A stretch of 64,000 nt of DNA from Naasia sp. SYSU D00057 (GCF_017916505.1 NZ_JAFMSZ010000001.1:1178001-1242000); one strand, 5' to 3'; shown: positions 34,420 through 42,455, counted from the first letter of the stretch. Notes: generated by a model not told the origin, from the sequence alone. Numbers and translations: made by a program.

Positions 34420-35420
34420 GCGCCGGGTGACACCCGGAAGTCGGTCGCAAGATGATGCGCGTAGTAGCGGCGGCTCCCTGGATTCTTCGACCAGTGCTCC
34501 GAGGTCGCCCCCCGCAGGTACTCATCCACGTAGGCACTCGACGGTCCCCCTGGCAGTTGAGTACTGATATGGAAGGCACCATCAGGACCGACGCCGACGA
34601 ATCCGCGCCCGAACAACTCGTCGCATCCAAAGCGGCAATTCAGCATCGCGATGTTGGTGAAGTCGAGTTTCTCTTCGGCACTGCATTGCGACCGGCGCTT
34701 GATATGCGCCGCGACAAGGAACTCGGACGAGAAGGTCCGCCGGCAGAGCGAACACCGCCCGAACGGCCCGGGCACGAGCAATTTCCGAAGGTACCCTTGC
34801 TCAGCTCGCCGGAGAGAGACAACCTCCTGCTCCAACTGCTCAAACGCTGGCGTGGCGACCAGTTCCGAGTATTCCTCTGGAGAGTTGATGCGGTGCGGCG
34901 CCGCCTCGAGAGACTCCAGCAGGGCAACAAGAGCGTTGCTCTCTCCCTCAGGGAGGACGGTGAACTCACGCACCTGCGCACCTGGCGCTCGGCCAATGGC
35001 GTCGTTCATCACCCCGTACTCGATATCAATGTCAATGGGGGTGGTCATGGAAAACATGTACTCCCATGTCTGCATATCGCCATTGGCAGTAGGGCTGTGC
35101 CCCCAAAGATGCGCGGCTGCTTCCGGGCTGTGAAAAACGTGGGTGATCACAGCAGTGCGCGACAACCGACCGCTCCCGGCGAAAACGACGACATCTCCTG
35201 CCGCCAGCCTGAGCCAGCGCGACACCATCTGACGCCTTTCGCCAGGCCGCGTCCCCCAAACCGGCACGAGACCGTCAGGGTGCGCTAGTCGCAGGGCCGC
35301 AAGGTCCGCTTCGCCGACTAATGGTCGGAGAGTGTCAATCGACACCGGCCTATCCACTGTCGCTGCAAGATGCGCCTGTGAGAGGGCATTGGCCGACGGC
35401 TGAAGGGCAACCCTTGTCAT
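34416..35420 (-). CDS. EVE-like plus HNH endonuclease (candidate modification-dependent restriction)
   Basis: A 334-residue protein with two parts. The N-terminal region (about 50-125) has VPVWGTRPGERRQMVSRWL, AAGDVVVFAGSGRLSRTAVI and a late LWG...TWEYMFSM, which resembles the EVE/PUA-like fold that reads modified bases. A helical linker follows. The C-terminal region is an HNH nuclease: GRCSLCRRTF (C223, C226), LVAAHIKRRSQC (H239), then FTNIAMLNCRFGCDELFGRG. C-x2-C, AAHI and LF.RG are diagnostic of the HNH restriction group. The fusion suggests cleavage of DNA with modified bases, such as phage DNA. The HNH assignment is strong; the EVE-like one is tentative. It overlaps the pyrophosphohydrolase gene by ATGA. 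Confidence 0.82.
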   Translation of the reverse strand: MTRVALQPSANALSQAHLAATVDRPVSIDTLRPLVGEADLAALRLAHPDGLVPVWGTRPGERRQMVSRWLRLAAGDVVVFAGSGRLSRTAVITHVFHSPEAAAHLWGHSPTANGDMQTWEYMFSMTTPIDIDIEYGVMNDAIGRAPGAQVREFTVLPEGESNALVALLESLEAAPHRINSPEEYSELVATPAFEQLEQEVVSLRRAEQGYLRKLLVPGPFGRCSLCRRTFSSEFLVAAHIKRRSQCSAEEKLDFTNIAMLNCRFGCDELFGRGFVGVGPDGAFHISTQLPGGPSSAYVDEYLRGATSEHWSKNPGSRRYYAHHLATDFRVSPGA

Positions 35421-35782
35421 TTCTTCTCTTCCCCTGGGTGTTCGCGCTTCACGGCTTGACCTCTCACGAGATCGATCGGATAGCGAACTGCATTCTGGAT
35501 AAGTTTGCGCTCCGCGACCGAGATTAGGTCCGCGCCGACGACATCGGCGAGCCTCACCAGGTAGATCAGTACATCGGCGAGTTCATCCTCCAGCGACCGT
35601 AGATGATTCGGGTCACGCAACCATTCCTCGATCTCGTTGTCGTGCACCCATTGAAAGAGTTCATTCAGTTCGCCTACTTCGCCGGTTAAGGCCATAGTCA
35701 GGTTGCGGGGGGTGTGAAACTGCTCCCAATCACGCTCCCTCGCGAAGGCGCGGATCTTGTCCCGGAGATCGTCGATGGTCAT
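35417..35782 (-). CDS. MazG-type nucleotide pyrophosphohydrolase
   Basis: A 121-residue all-alpha NTP pyrophosphatase. The metal-binding pattern E-x2-E ... E-x2-D is present: GEVGELNELFQW (E35, E38) and LEDELADVLIYLVRLAD (E67, D70). This size matches the RS21-C6/dCTPase branch, which hydrolyses (d)NTPs, including modified ones, to monophosphates. It is translated just before the EVE-like/HNH gene with an ATGA overlap. The pair could act together, one on the modified nucleotide pool and the other on modified DNA; that link is inferred. Confidence 0.9.
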   Translation of the reverse strand: MTIDDLRDKIRAFARERDWEQFHTPRNLTMALTGEVGELNELFQWVHDNEIEEWLRDPNHLRSLEDELADVLIYLVRLADVVGADLISVAERKLIQNAVRYPIDLVRGQAVKREHPGEEKK

Positions 35783-36031
35783 CTCGCCTTCCTAGTCCAC
35801 GTCAAGGTCATGAGCAGCGCCACACACCGGGAGCGACGGCACCCTGGGCCGCGATCGCGATCCTTCTCGGACGCCTAGGAGTGCGAACCTAGGTGTTTCT
35901 CCGGCGCCGTGCCGCCTCCTGCACGATGGCTCACTCCGATCACGCCCTGATCGCGAACCACGGGGGCGCTATCCTCGTCGAGGGGGAACTGGCTAGCCGC
36001 GCTGGACCTCCGCAGGTATCTGGAGGGGACC

Positions 36032-37069
36032 GTGTCGAGTACTCCCACGGTTGAATACGGGTCGTTCTACAAGTTCGTCACCTCCATCGGAGTGTTCTTC
36101 ATCGCCGCCGCCGGCCTAGTCCCGTGGGCCGCGTTGCAACTTCACCCGGCCCTTCTGGTATCCACCGAGACGTTGTCCGGGCTCACGAATCAGGGCGAGC
36201 ACGCCGTGCGAGAGCAGCAGAGGCTGCTGTCGGCGATAATCGACGACCTTCCTGCGACGTCCTTCTCGCTGTTCGCTCTGGGCGTGGTCGTCCTGCTCCT
36301 AGGGCTCATTCCCTGGTACCCGCGGCAACGCAAGGCGGACGAGCGTGAGGATGCAGAGACGGAGGAGGCGAGACTCCGCATCCAGGCCATGACACCTGCT
36401 CAGACTCACGAGAAGGACGTGCTGGAGGCCGAGTCTGCGGTTCAAGAGGCGGAGTCAGCCAGCACCGAGCCCGAGGCGCCGCAACTCGAAGAGCCTCCTG
36501 TGTCCCGCGCCGTTCAAAGCCGTATCGCATTGGACAACTACATCCGAGTAGAGGGACTCTTTGTCGAGAAGCTGCAGGCGGCTCTCCGAGAGTCGCACAG
36601 CGTTCGCCGCAACGTGCGCATCTCCGGACAAGCCAACTTCAGTTTCGATGCAGACGCCCTGGCGGAGCCGCTGCGACGCGACGGGCGCACCATCCTCGTC
36701 GAGGTCAAGGTCGGCAAGCGCATGATCCCTCTGGCTTTGGTGAGTACCGCCCTCAGAAGAACCGCGGAGGCGGCTCGGCGGCTGAGCGACTCGTCTGGCG
36801 CACCCGCGACGGGACTTGCAATCTTTGTCTCGGTCGAAGGCGACGACAGGTTGCTGGATGCAGTATCGAGAAGGATCACCCGCCATCTGTACCGTCAAGG
36901 GGGGCTCCCTCCAGAGGCGATTGCGCTCCTGGCCACGGAGTCGGGACTTCAGTCGCTCGAGCCCGGCGAGTTGAGGCGAGCGCTCCAAACCTTCGAAGGC
37001 ACAGCCCCCTCCGTCCTTCAGCTGAAAGATGGGCACATCGACGCAGCCGTCGACGTCGCGGAAGACTGA
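36032..37069 (+). CDS. Membrane-anchored PD-(D/E)XK-like nuclease protein
   Basis: A 345-residue protein starting at a GTG with a GGAGGGG binding site. Two membrane segments lie at about 12-33 and 76-95 (VTSIGVFFIAAAGLVPW; FSLFALGVVVLLLGLIPW), with a short extracytoplasmic loop between. An acidic, Ala/Glu-rich coiled-coil linker (about 100-160) leads to a cytosolic domain. That domain contains FSFDADALAEPL (D206, D208) and TILVEVKVGKR (E224, K226), the spacing and strand pattern of a PD-(D/E)XK nuclease core. Membrane-tethered nucleases of this design occur in anti-phage systems, but the exact family is not recognised. It ends 2 bp before the right attachment arm. Confidence 0.7.
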   Translation: MSSTPTVEYGSFYKFVTSIGVFFIAAAGLVPWAALQLHPALLVSTETLSGLTNQGEHAVREQQRLLSAIIDDLPATSFSLFALGVVVLLLGLIPWYPRQRKADEREDAETEEARLRIQAMTPAQTHEKDVLEAESAVQEAESASTEPEAPQLEEPPVSRAVQSRIALDNYIRVEGLFVEKLQAALRESHSVRRNVRISGQANFSFDADALAEPLRRDGRTILVEVKVGKRMIPLALVSTALRRTAEAARRLSDSSGAPATGLAIFVSVEGDDRLLDAVSRRITRHLYRQGGLPPEAIALLATESGLQSLEPGELRRALQTFEGTAPSVLQLKDGHIDAAVDVAED

Positions 37070-37070
37070 G

Positions 37071-37100
37071 CGTATACAAGTCGACTTTCTGGTGCAGGAA
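37071..37100. other. attR: right junction of the element
   Basis: The element arm CGTATACA (37071-37078) is followed by 14 bp and the shared core TGCAGGAA (37093-37100), where dprA sequence resumes. In the excised circle this arm would face TGTATACG of the left end at nearly equal distance from the core (14 and 13 bp). Confidence 0.8.
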
Positions 37101-37865
37101 GCGCCAGCGGGTCGGTGACGAGCCGCAGGGCAGCTCCGACACGACCGCGCCCGACTCGGCGATGCGGGCGAGCAGCGCCTCGTGCCCGCTCGGGTAGAAC
37201 CGGTCGACGCCGCCGGCGAGGAACGCGACCGTCGCTCCCCCGCCGGCCAGCGCAGCGCGGTGGGCCATGCCGTCGATGCCGTACGCCGCGCCCGACACGA
37301 TGGCGAAGCCCCGATCGGCGAGGCCGCTCGCCGCCTCGGCGCAGACGTGCTCGCCGTAGCCGGTGGCCGCTCGGGCGCCGACGAGGGCGATCGGCAGCGG
37401 CGCACGGAGCAGGGACGGGTCCCCCAGGCACCACAGGGCCATCGGCCCGTGCGGCCCGAGGTCCGCCAGTCCCGGCGGCCAGGCGGGATCGTCGGGCAGC
37501 ACCAGCCGGACGCCGCGCGCGGCGGCCGCGGTGAGGAACCGCACGGCGTCCGCCGCCACGAGCCGCGGGCGCCAGCGCTCCTCGGCGGCCCGCACCGCCT
37601 CCGTCGTCAGCGGCTCGCCGGTGGCCTGAGCGACCTCGCGGGCGAGGCCGGCCGGGTCGTGGTCCTCGAGCACCGCGGCGAGCGCGCCGGCGGCGCCGAG
37701 GACGTCGACCAGGAGTCCCGCTACCGAGTCCCCCGGCTCCGCGATCCCGCTCCACGCCGCTCGGGCGAGCGCCTCGCCCAGCGTGTCGGCGCCGAGCGGC
37801 TCGCCGGCCGGCCGCACCGCCGCAACGGCGCGGCGCACCTCCTTCTCGTCCAGCCCCAGAATCAC
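37093..37865 (-). pseudogene. dprA: dprA, 5' fragment truncated by the mobile element
   Basis: This carries the GTG start and the first 257 or so residues of DprA, the protein that loads RecA on incoming single-stranded DNA during transformation. Visible are the N-terminal SAM-like region, and the Rossmann part with ALVGARAATGYGEHVC, IVSGAAYGIDGMAHRAAL (SGxAxGID motif), FLAGGVDRFYPSGHEALL and SELPCGSSPTRWRFL. Past the junction the frame runs on to 36876 through unrelated, low-complexity residues antisense to the membrane nuclease gene. Its start overlaps the comM stop (GTGA), the usual comM-dprA coupling. The second half lies at 25813-26250. Confidence 0.95.
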
Positions 37866-39394
37866 GTCACGGACCTCCTCAGCAGCAGGGCCCGGCCCAC
37901 CTGCTCGGAGCCGGGGTGGTCGACGGCGTCGAGGTCGGCCAGCGTCCACGCGATGCGGAGGACGCGGTCGTACCCGCGCATGGTGATGAGCCCGCGCTCG
38001 AGCGCCCGGTCGACGGGCGCGAGCACGGAGCGGCCGAGGGCCAGAGCCGGCGAGCGCAGCACCGGACCCGGCACCTCGGCGTTCGCCCGCCATGCCGTGC
38101 CACCGAGCCGCGAGGCGGCCCGATCCCGTGCGGCGGCGACCCTCGCGCGGGCGGTCGCGGAGTCGAGCCGGGGCTGCTCGTCGCGGAGCCGCAGCTGCGC
38201 GGCGGTGACCCGGGCGACACGGATCCGGATGTCGATCCGGTCCAGGAGCGGGCCGGAGAGCCGCTTGAGGTAGCGCATCCGCACCGCGACCGGGCACGTG
38301 CAGCGGTTCTCGGGGCCGCCCCACTCCCCGCACGGGCACGGGTTGGCGGCGAGCACGAGTTGGAACCGGCCGGGGAAGCGGGCGACGGCGCTCGCGCGCG
38401 CGATGGTGATCTCGCCGGATTCGAGCGGCTGGCGCAGCGTCTCCAGGGCGGCGGAGCTGAACTCGGGAGCCTCGTCGAGGAACAGGACCCCCGACGAGGC
38501 GCGCGCCGCCGCACCGGGGCGGATCACCGCGCTGCCGCCGCCCACCATGGCTGCTGCGGTGGCGGTGTGGTGCGGGTTCTCGAACGGCGGCTCCGTGACG
38601 AGCGCGCCGCCGATCGGCAGCCCGCACAGCGACCGGAGGGAGGTCGCCTCGAGTGCCGCCTCCCCATCGAGCGGCGGCAGGATGCCCGGCAGGCGGGCGG
38701 CGAGCATAGTCTTTCCGGCACCGGGCGGTCCGACCATGAGCAGGTGGTGTCCGCCTGCCGCGGCGACCACCAGGGCCTCGACGGCCTCGTCGTTGCCGAC
38801 GACGTCGGAGAGATCCCCGGCCGGCGAGGCCGGCGGCGGTACGGGCGGCGGCTGCAGCTCGTCGACCGGCTGGGGCTCGAGCTCGGCGCCGTGCCAGATG
38901 GCGGCATCCCGCAGGCTCGCGACCCCGACCACGCGGATGCCGGGCACGAGCTCGGCCTCGGCGCGGTTCGCCGACGGGACGAGCACGGTAGGGACCCCGG
39001 CGCGCGCCGCGGCGAGCACGGCGGGCAGCACGCCCCGCATCGGCCGCAGCCGGCCGTCGAGGGCGAGTTCGCCGAGATGCGCGGCGCGCCCCGCAGACCC
39101 GACGGGCACCTGCCCGGCGGTGGCGAGGGTCGCGACGGCGATCGCGAGGTCGAAGGCGGAGCCCTGCTTGGGCAGGTCGGCCGGCGAGAGGTTGACCGTG
39201 AGCTTCCGCTTCGGCCACTCGAGGCCGGAGTTCCCTATGGCCGCGCGCACGCGCTGCTCCGCCTCACGGAGGGCGGAGTCGGGCAGGCCGATGAGCTTGA
39301 AGCCGGGACTCTGATTGGACAGCTCGGCCTCGACGTCGACGAGGGCGCCGGACAGCCCGACGAGGGCGACCGAGCGGGCGCGACCGACGGGCAT
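37862..39394 (-). CDS. comM: YifB/ComM family Mg-chelatase-like ATPase
   Basis: A 510-residue AAA+ protein; ComM is a hexameric helicase aiding branch migration of incoming DNA in natural transformation. The N-terminal half has the Lon-like fold (GFKLIGLPDSALREAEQRVR; NLSPADLPKQGSAFDLAIAV). The ATPase part has Walker A VGPPGAGKTMLAARLPG, Walker B VLFLDEAPEF, and the zinc cluster NPCPCGEWGGPENRCTCP typical of YifB. The C-terminal domain contains LSGPLLDRIDI. It is coupled to yraN and dprA by short overlaps. The start at 39394 is preferred to the longer Arg-rich extension. Confidence 0.95.
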   Translation of the reverse strand: MPVGRARSVALVGLSGALVDVEAELSNQSPGFKLIGLPDSALREAEQRVRAAIGNSGLEWPKRKLTVNLSPADLPKQGSAFDLAIAVATLATAGQVPVGSAGRAAHLGELALDGRLRPMRGVLPAVLAAARAGVPTVLVPSANRAEAELVPGIRVVGVASLRDAAIWHGAELEPQPVDELQPPPVPPPASPAGDLSDVVGNDEAVEALVVAAAGGHHLLMVGPPGAGKTMLAARLPGILPPLDGEAALEATSLRSLCGLPIGGALVTEPPFENPHHTATAAAMVGGGSAVIRPGAAARASSGVLFLDEAPEFSSAALETLRQPLESGEITIARASAVARFPGRFQLVLAANPCPCGEWGGPENRCTCPVAVRMRYLKRLSGPLLDRIDIRIRVARVTAAQLRLRDEQPRLDSATARARVAAARDRAASRLGGTAWRANAEVPGPVLRSPALALGRSVLAPVDRALERGLITMRGYDRVLRIAWTLADLDAVDHPGSEQVGRALLLRRSVT

Positions 39395-39750
39395 CAGAAC
39401 ACGTCCGTCATCAGCTCGACGACCGGCTCGTCGCCGACGGCGCCGACGACCGCGACGACGTCGACCCGGATGCGGCCGTGCCGCCCCGGATGCTCGCGGC
39501 ACCACGCGAGGGCGAGCGCGTGCAGCCGAGCGAGCTTCGCCGTCGTGACCGCTTCGAACGGGTGCCCGAAGGCGGTCGATGTGCGGGTCTTCACCTCGAC
39601 GAAGGCGGTGCCGCCGCGGACGCGGGCGACGATGTCCAGCTCACCCCGCGGGCATCGCCAGTTGCGGTCGACGATGTCGTAGCCGAGCGCCGTCAGCCTC
39701 GCTGCGGCGACATCCTCGCCCCACCGCCCCAGCACGTCCTTCTTCGCCAC
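39394..39750 (-). CDS. yraN: UPF0102 (YraN) family nuclease-like protein
   Basis: A 118-residue protein of the restriction-endonuclease-like fold: GRWGEDVAAARLTALGYDIV, RNWRCPRGELDIVARV and VEVKTRTSTAFG, keeping the E-x-K and upstream D (ELD) expected for the core. The biological role is unresolved. The stop overlaps the comM start, and the order rnhB-DUF2469-yraN-comM-dprA is the usual actinobacterial one. Confidence 0.93.
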   Translation of the reverse strand: MAKKDVLGRWGEDVAAARLTALGYDIVDRNWRCPRGELDIVARVRGGTAFVEVKTRTSTAFGHPFEAVTTAKLARLHALALAWCREHPGRHGRIRVDVVAVVGAVGDEPVVELMTDVF

Positions 39751-39888
39751 ACCGACCTCCCGAGGAGAGGGTGGCGAGTCGGCGACCCCCGCGCGGAGCG
39801 CAGGAGCCAGTCGGTGTGAGGCGGGCGCGCGGGCGGGGGTGGGGAGGGCGGGCAGCCGCTTCTCGCGGGTCTCACACCGGCCATCCTC

Positions 39889-40047
39889 TTCAGCAGGAAC
39901 GCCGGCGACTCAGCAGGCGAAACTCATGCGGAAAACGCCTGCTGAACCCGTTGCATGCCTGCTGAAGCCGACGGGTGCCTGCTGAACACGACGGGTGCCT
40001 GCTGAACACGACGGGTGCCTGCCGAGCACGACGGGTGCCCCCTCAGC
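39889..40047. repeat. 20-bp-period inverted and tandem repeat array
   Basis: CAGCAGG occurs at 39891 and 39911. Its inverted form CCTGCTGAA occurs at 39939, 39959, 39979 and 39999, with decayed copies at 40019 and 40039, all exactly 20 bp apart. The later units share GACGGGTGCC between repeats. The 332-bp gap 39751-40082 holds this array plus the upstream region of yraN, and no gene. Confidence 0.85.
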
Positions 40048-40082
40048 CCCGAGCGCCGGGAGGGCGACCAGACGCGCCGGGA

Positions 40083-40310
40083 TCACTCGTCCTCGGTCGG
40101 CGGCGGCTTCTGGCCCAGATCCCGGGCCGCCCGCGGCGCGATCCAGAACAGGGCGACAGCGCCGATCACGGCGCGGAGGAACACGAAGACGAGCAGGTAC
40201 CAGCCGGCCGTCTCGTCGCTCCAGAGCAGGGCGACGGCGATCGCGGCGAGCAGGAAGTCGCCCGCGAAGGACAGCTGCAGCCAGAAGACGAGCCGCCGTT
40301 CGCCGGCCAC
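40083..40310 (-). CDS. Small two-helix membrane protein
   Basis: A 75-residue protein with two hydrophobic segments (LVFWLQLSFAGDFLLAAIAV, about 7-29; YLLVFVFLRAVIGAVALFWI, about 38-57) and a short Pro/Glu-rich tail. It has no recognised family. It lies 15 bp downstream of the DUF2469 gene on the same strand, so co-expression is likely. Confidence 0.7.
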   Translation of the reverse strand: MAGERRLVFWLQLSFAGDFLLAAIAVALLWSDETAGWYLLVFVFLRAVIGAVALFWIAPRAARDLGQKPPPTEDE

Positions 40311-40325
40311 CCGCGCCTCCCCCGG

Positions 40326-40649
40326 CTACTCGTCGAGCGCGAGCTCCTGCGGGAGCTCCAGCTCCTTCGAGGAGAGCTCCTCGACGTTGACGTCCTTGAA
40401 GGTGAGCACGCGCACCGACTTCACGAAGCGGTCGGCACGGTAGACGTCCCAGACCCACACGTCGTGCATGCTCAGCTCGAAGTAGAAGTCGTGCTCGGTG
40501 TCGCGGCGGACGAGCTCCACCTCGTTCGCCAGGTAGAACCGGCGCTCGGTCTCCACGACGTACTTGAACTGGCCGACGATGTCCCGGTACTCGCGGTACA
40601 GCGCCAGCTCGACCTCGCGGTCGTAGTCCTCGAACTCGTCCTCATCCAT
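40326..40649 (-). CDS. DUF2469 family protein
   Basis: A 107-residue acidic protein nearly identical in layout to the actinobacterial DUF2469 family: EDYDREVELALYREYRDIVG, FKYVVETERRFYLANEVE, YFELSMHDVWVWDVYRADRF. The function is unknown; the gene is constantly found beside rnhB, as here. Confidence 0.93.
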   Translation of the reverse strand: MDEDEFEDYDREVELALYREYRDIVGQFKYVVETERRFYLANEVELVRRDTEHDFYFELSMHDVWVWDVYRADRFVKSVRVLTFKDVNVEELSSKELELPQELALDE

Positions 40650-40715
40650 CGCGACAATCCTACGTCGGCGGAAGGAGCGTCCGGCCCGGCCGGAAGCCCC
40701 GAACCGGCGCGCCGG

Positions 40716-41570
40716 TCAGCGGACCGCGGGCTCCGCGAGCGAGGCGTCCTCGAGGTCGAGCACGTCGTCGTCGGACTCCTCGGCACCGGAGTCTCCGGCA
40801 TCGGCGAATCCGGCGTCGTCGACGTCCGAGGCGTCGAATGGCCCCTCCTCGGTCGCCTCCCCCGCGTCCTCGAGGTCGAACAGGGACGGCGTGCGCAGCC
40901 AGGTGTGCCGGTGCAGGTCGGTGGCGCCGAACTCGTCGATGGCGGCCCAGTGCGCGCTCGAGCCGTAGCCCTTGTTGCTCACCCAGTTGTAGGGCGGGTA
41001 GTCGTCGTGGTGGCCGATCATCAGGGTGTCGCGGGCGACCTTCGCGAGCACCGAGGCGCCCGAGACGGACGCGCAGGTCATGTCTGCCTTGATCGTCGTC
41101 GTGACCCGGGGGCGGTCGGCGATGCCGTACGCGGCGAGCCCCGCGGTCAGGTAGTCGAACTTGCCGTCGAGCAGCACGACGACGTCCTCCGAGCAGGGCA
41201 GCCCGTCGTCGATCAGCGCGGCCAGCGCCCGCGCGCCGGCGAGCCCGAGGGCGGCGGTCAGCCCGAGCTCGTCGATCTCGACGTTGCTCGCCATGCCGAC
41301 GGAGGAATGCGTCGCCCAGCGGCTCACCAGCGGCTGCAGCTCGACCCGGCGCTTCTCCGGCAGCAGCTTCGAGTCGCGGAGCCCCCGGGGGACGCGGCGC
41401 TCGAGGTCGACGACGCAGAGCCCCAGCGCGACCGGACCGGCGATCGCGCCGCGACCCACCTCGTCGCAGCCGATCACGAACCGGGCGCCCTCGGCGACGA
41501 GCGCTCTCTCGCGGCGCAGCGACGGAGGCCGCGACGACGCCGGCTTGCGGGCGGTCGTGCGCTCAGCCAC
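40716..41570 (-). CDS. rnhB: Ribonuclease HII
   Basis: Type II RNase H, cutting the RNA strand of RNA-DNA hybrids and single ribonucleotides in DNA. 284 residues with the catalytic acids in context: VIGCDEVGRGAIAGP (D-E-x-G-R-G), LLDGKFDYL and IKADMTCASVSGASVLAKVA. The last 60 residues are a Glu/Asp/Ala-rich tail beyond the usual fold. Its start overlaps the lepB stop by 8 bp. Confidence 0.95.
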   Translation of the reverse strand: MAERTTARKPASSRPPSLRRERALVAEGARFVIGCDEVGRGAIAGPVALGLCVVDLERRVPRGLRDSKLLPEKRRVELQPLVSRWATHSSVGMASNVEIDELGLTAALGLAGARALAALIDDGLPCSEDVVVLLDGKFDYLTAGLAAYGIADRPRVTTTIKADMTCASVSGASVLAKVARDTLMIGHHDDYPPYNWVSNKGYGSSAHWAAIDEFGATDLHRHTWLRTPSLFDLEDAGEATEEGPFDASDVDDAGFADAGDSGAEESDDDVLDLEDASLAEPAVR

Positions 41571-42348
41571 TCGCCTCGTCCACCCCCCGGAAGGTGTCCG
41601 GATAGTCGTCGAGCCAGCCCCAGCGGTCGAGCGGCCAGCTCACCACGAAGGCGCGGCCGACGACGTTGTCGATCGGCACGAAGCCGTCGCCCGGCTTGTC
41701 CGTGTTGTACCGGGAGTCGCGCGAGTTGTAGCGGTTGTCGCCCATCACCCACAGGTACCCCTCGGGCACCGTGACGTCGAAGTCGAGGTCGCTGACCTTC
41801 GTGATGCCGTCCGGCAGCTTCACGTACGGCTCGTCGAGCGGGACGCCGTTGACCGACATCTGGCCGAGGGCGTTGCAGCAGGTGACGTGGTCGCCGGGCA
41901 GCCCGATGACGCGCTTGATGAGGTGGTCGTTGCTGTCCGGGGCGGAGAGGCCGACGACGGACAGGACCCAGTCGAGCGCGGCGACGAGCGGCGGCTGCTC
42001 GACGGGCGTCGAGGGCGGCAGCCAGCCGCCCGGGTCGCGGAACACGACCACGTCGCCGTGGTCGACCGGGAACACGGACGGCTCGAGCTGATTGACGATG
42101 ATCCGGTCGTTGATCGCGAGGGTCTCCTCCATCGACGCCGACGGGATGTAGAAGGACCTGATCAGGAAGGTCTTGATGAGGAAGGAGACGAGGATCGCGA
42201 CGACGAGGATGACGAGGACGTCGCGGAGGAACAGCACCGCGCTCTTGCGGCGACGCTCCGAGCGGCGGGCGTCGCGGCGGGTCCCCGAGTCACCCGACTC
42301 GGCATCCTGCTCGGGTCCGGGCACCGCGGGAGCGGCACTTTCGGTCAC
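41563..42348 (-). CDS. lepB: Signal peptidase I
   Basis: Type I leader peptidase, removing signal peptides from secreted proteins at the membrane. 261 residues with one N-terminal membrane anchor (VLVILVVAILVSFLIKTFLI, about 44-63). The Ser-Lys dyad is clear: S72 in YIPSASMEETL and K145 in DHLIKRVIGLPGD. The MGDNRYNSRDSR box is also present. It lies between rplS and rnhB. Confidence 0.96.
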   Translation of the reverse strand: MTESAAPAVPGPEQDAESGDSGTRRDARRSERRRKSAVLFLRDVLVILVVAILVSFLIKTFLIRSFYIPSASMEETLAINDRIIVNQLEPSVFPVDHGDVVVFRDPGGWLPPSTPVEQPPLVAALDWVLSVVGLSAPDSNDHLIKRVIGLPGDHVTCCNALGQMSVNGVPLDEPYVKLPDGITKVSDLDFDVTVPEGYLWVMGDNRYNSRDSRYNTDKPGDGFVPIDNVVGRAFVVSWPLDRWGWLDDYPDTFRGVDEASG

Positions 42349-42395
42349 TTGCCCACCCGTCGTCCGTGCCGGCCGGGGAGGCGCCGGCCAAGAAA

Positions 42396-42436
42396 AGAGG
42401 ACCCCCGCGACAGTGTATGTCGCGGGGGTCCTTTTC
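42396..42436 (-). terminator. Intrinsic terminator downstream of rplS
   Basis: GGACCCCCGCGACA pairs with TGTCGCGGGGGTCC around a 4-nt loop. On the minus strand it is followed by TCTTTTCTT, and on the plus strand by TTTTCG, so it can stop transcription both ways. It separates rplS from lepB. Confidence 0.85.
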
Positions 42437-42455
42437 GCTTTCGTCAGCGGGACGC

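Larger units (their letters stand above)
26243..37095. mobile_element. Serine-integrase mobile element of about 10.85 kb inserted in dprA
   Basis: The two halves of dprA are separated by 10,850 bp. The element begins with a large serine integrase read inward from the left end and contains no recognisable dprA sequence. Both junctions carry TGC[G/A]GGAA (26243-26250 and 37093-37100), and removing the insert restores the canonical WRFLQRNRL of DprA. The cargo is a run of small orphan genes (28185-31420), then several defence-like genes (31458-37069). No phage structural gene, replicase or conjugation ATPase was recognised, so this looks like a satellite or defence-type integrative element. The right part is visibly less GC-rich than the chromosome. 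Confidence 0.93.

Noticed and set aside
35884-35903. Second SOS-like box CGAAC...GTTTC upstream of the membrane nuclease gene
   Set aside because: The half-sites are separated by 6 bp rather than 4, so it does not fit the LexA consensus.
26243-37095. Complete prophage or conjugative element
   Set aside because: No capsid, portal, terminase, tail, lysin, relaxase or FtsK/TraB-like protein was recognised in any frame.
39889-40047. Possible CRISPR array
   Set aside because: The unit is 20 bp with a 9-bp repeated word and near-constant spacers, no 23-37 bp repeat with unique spacers, and no cas genes nearby.
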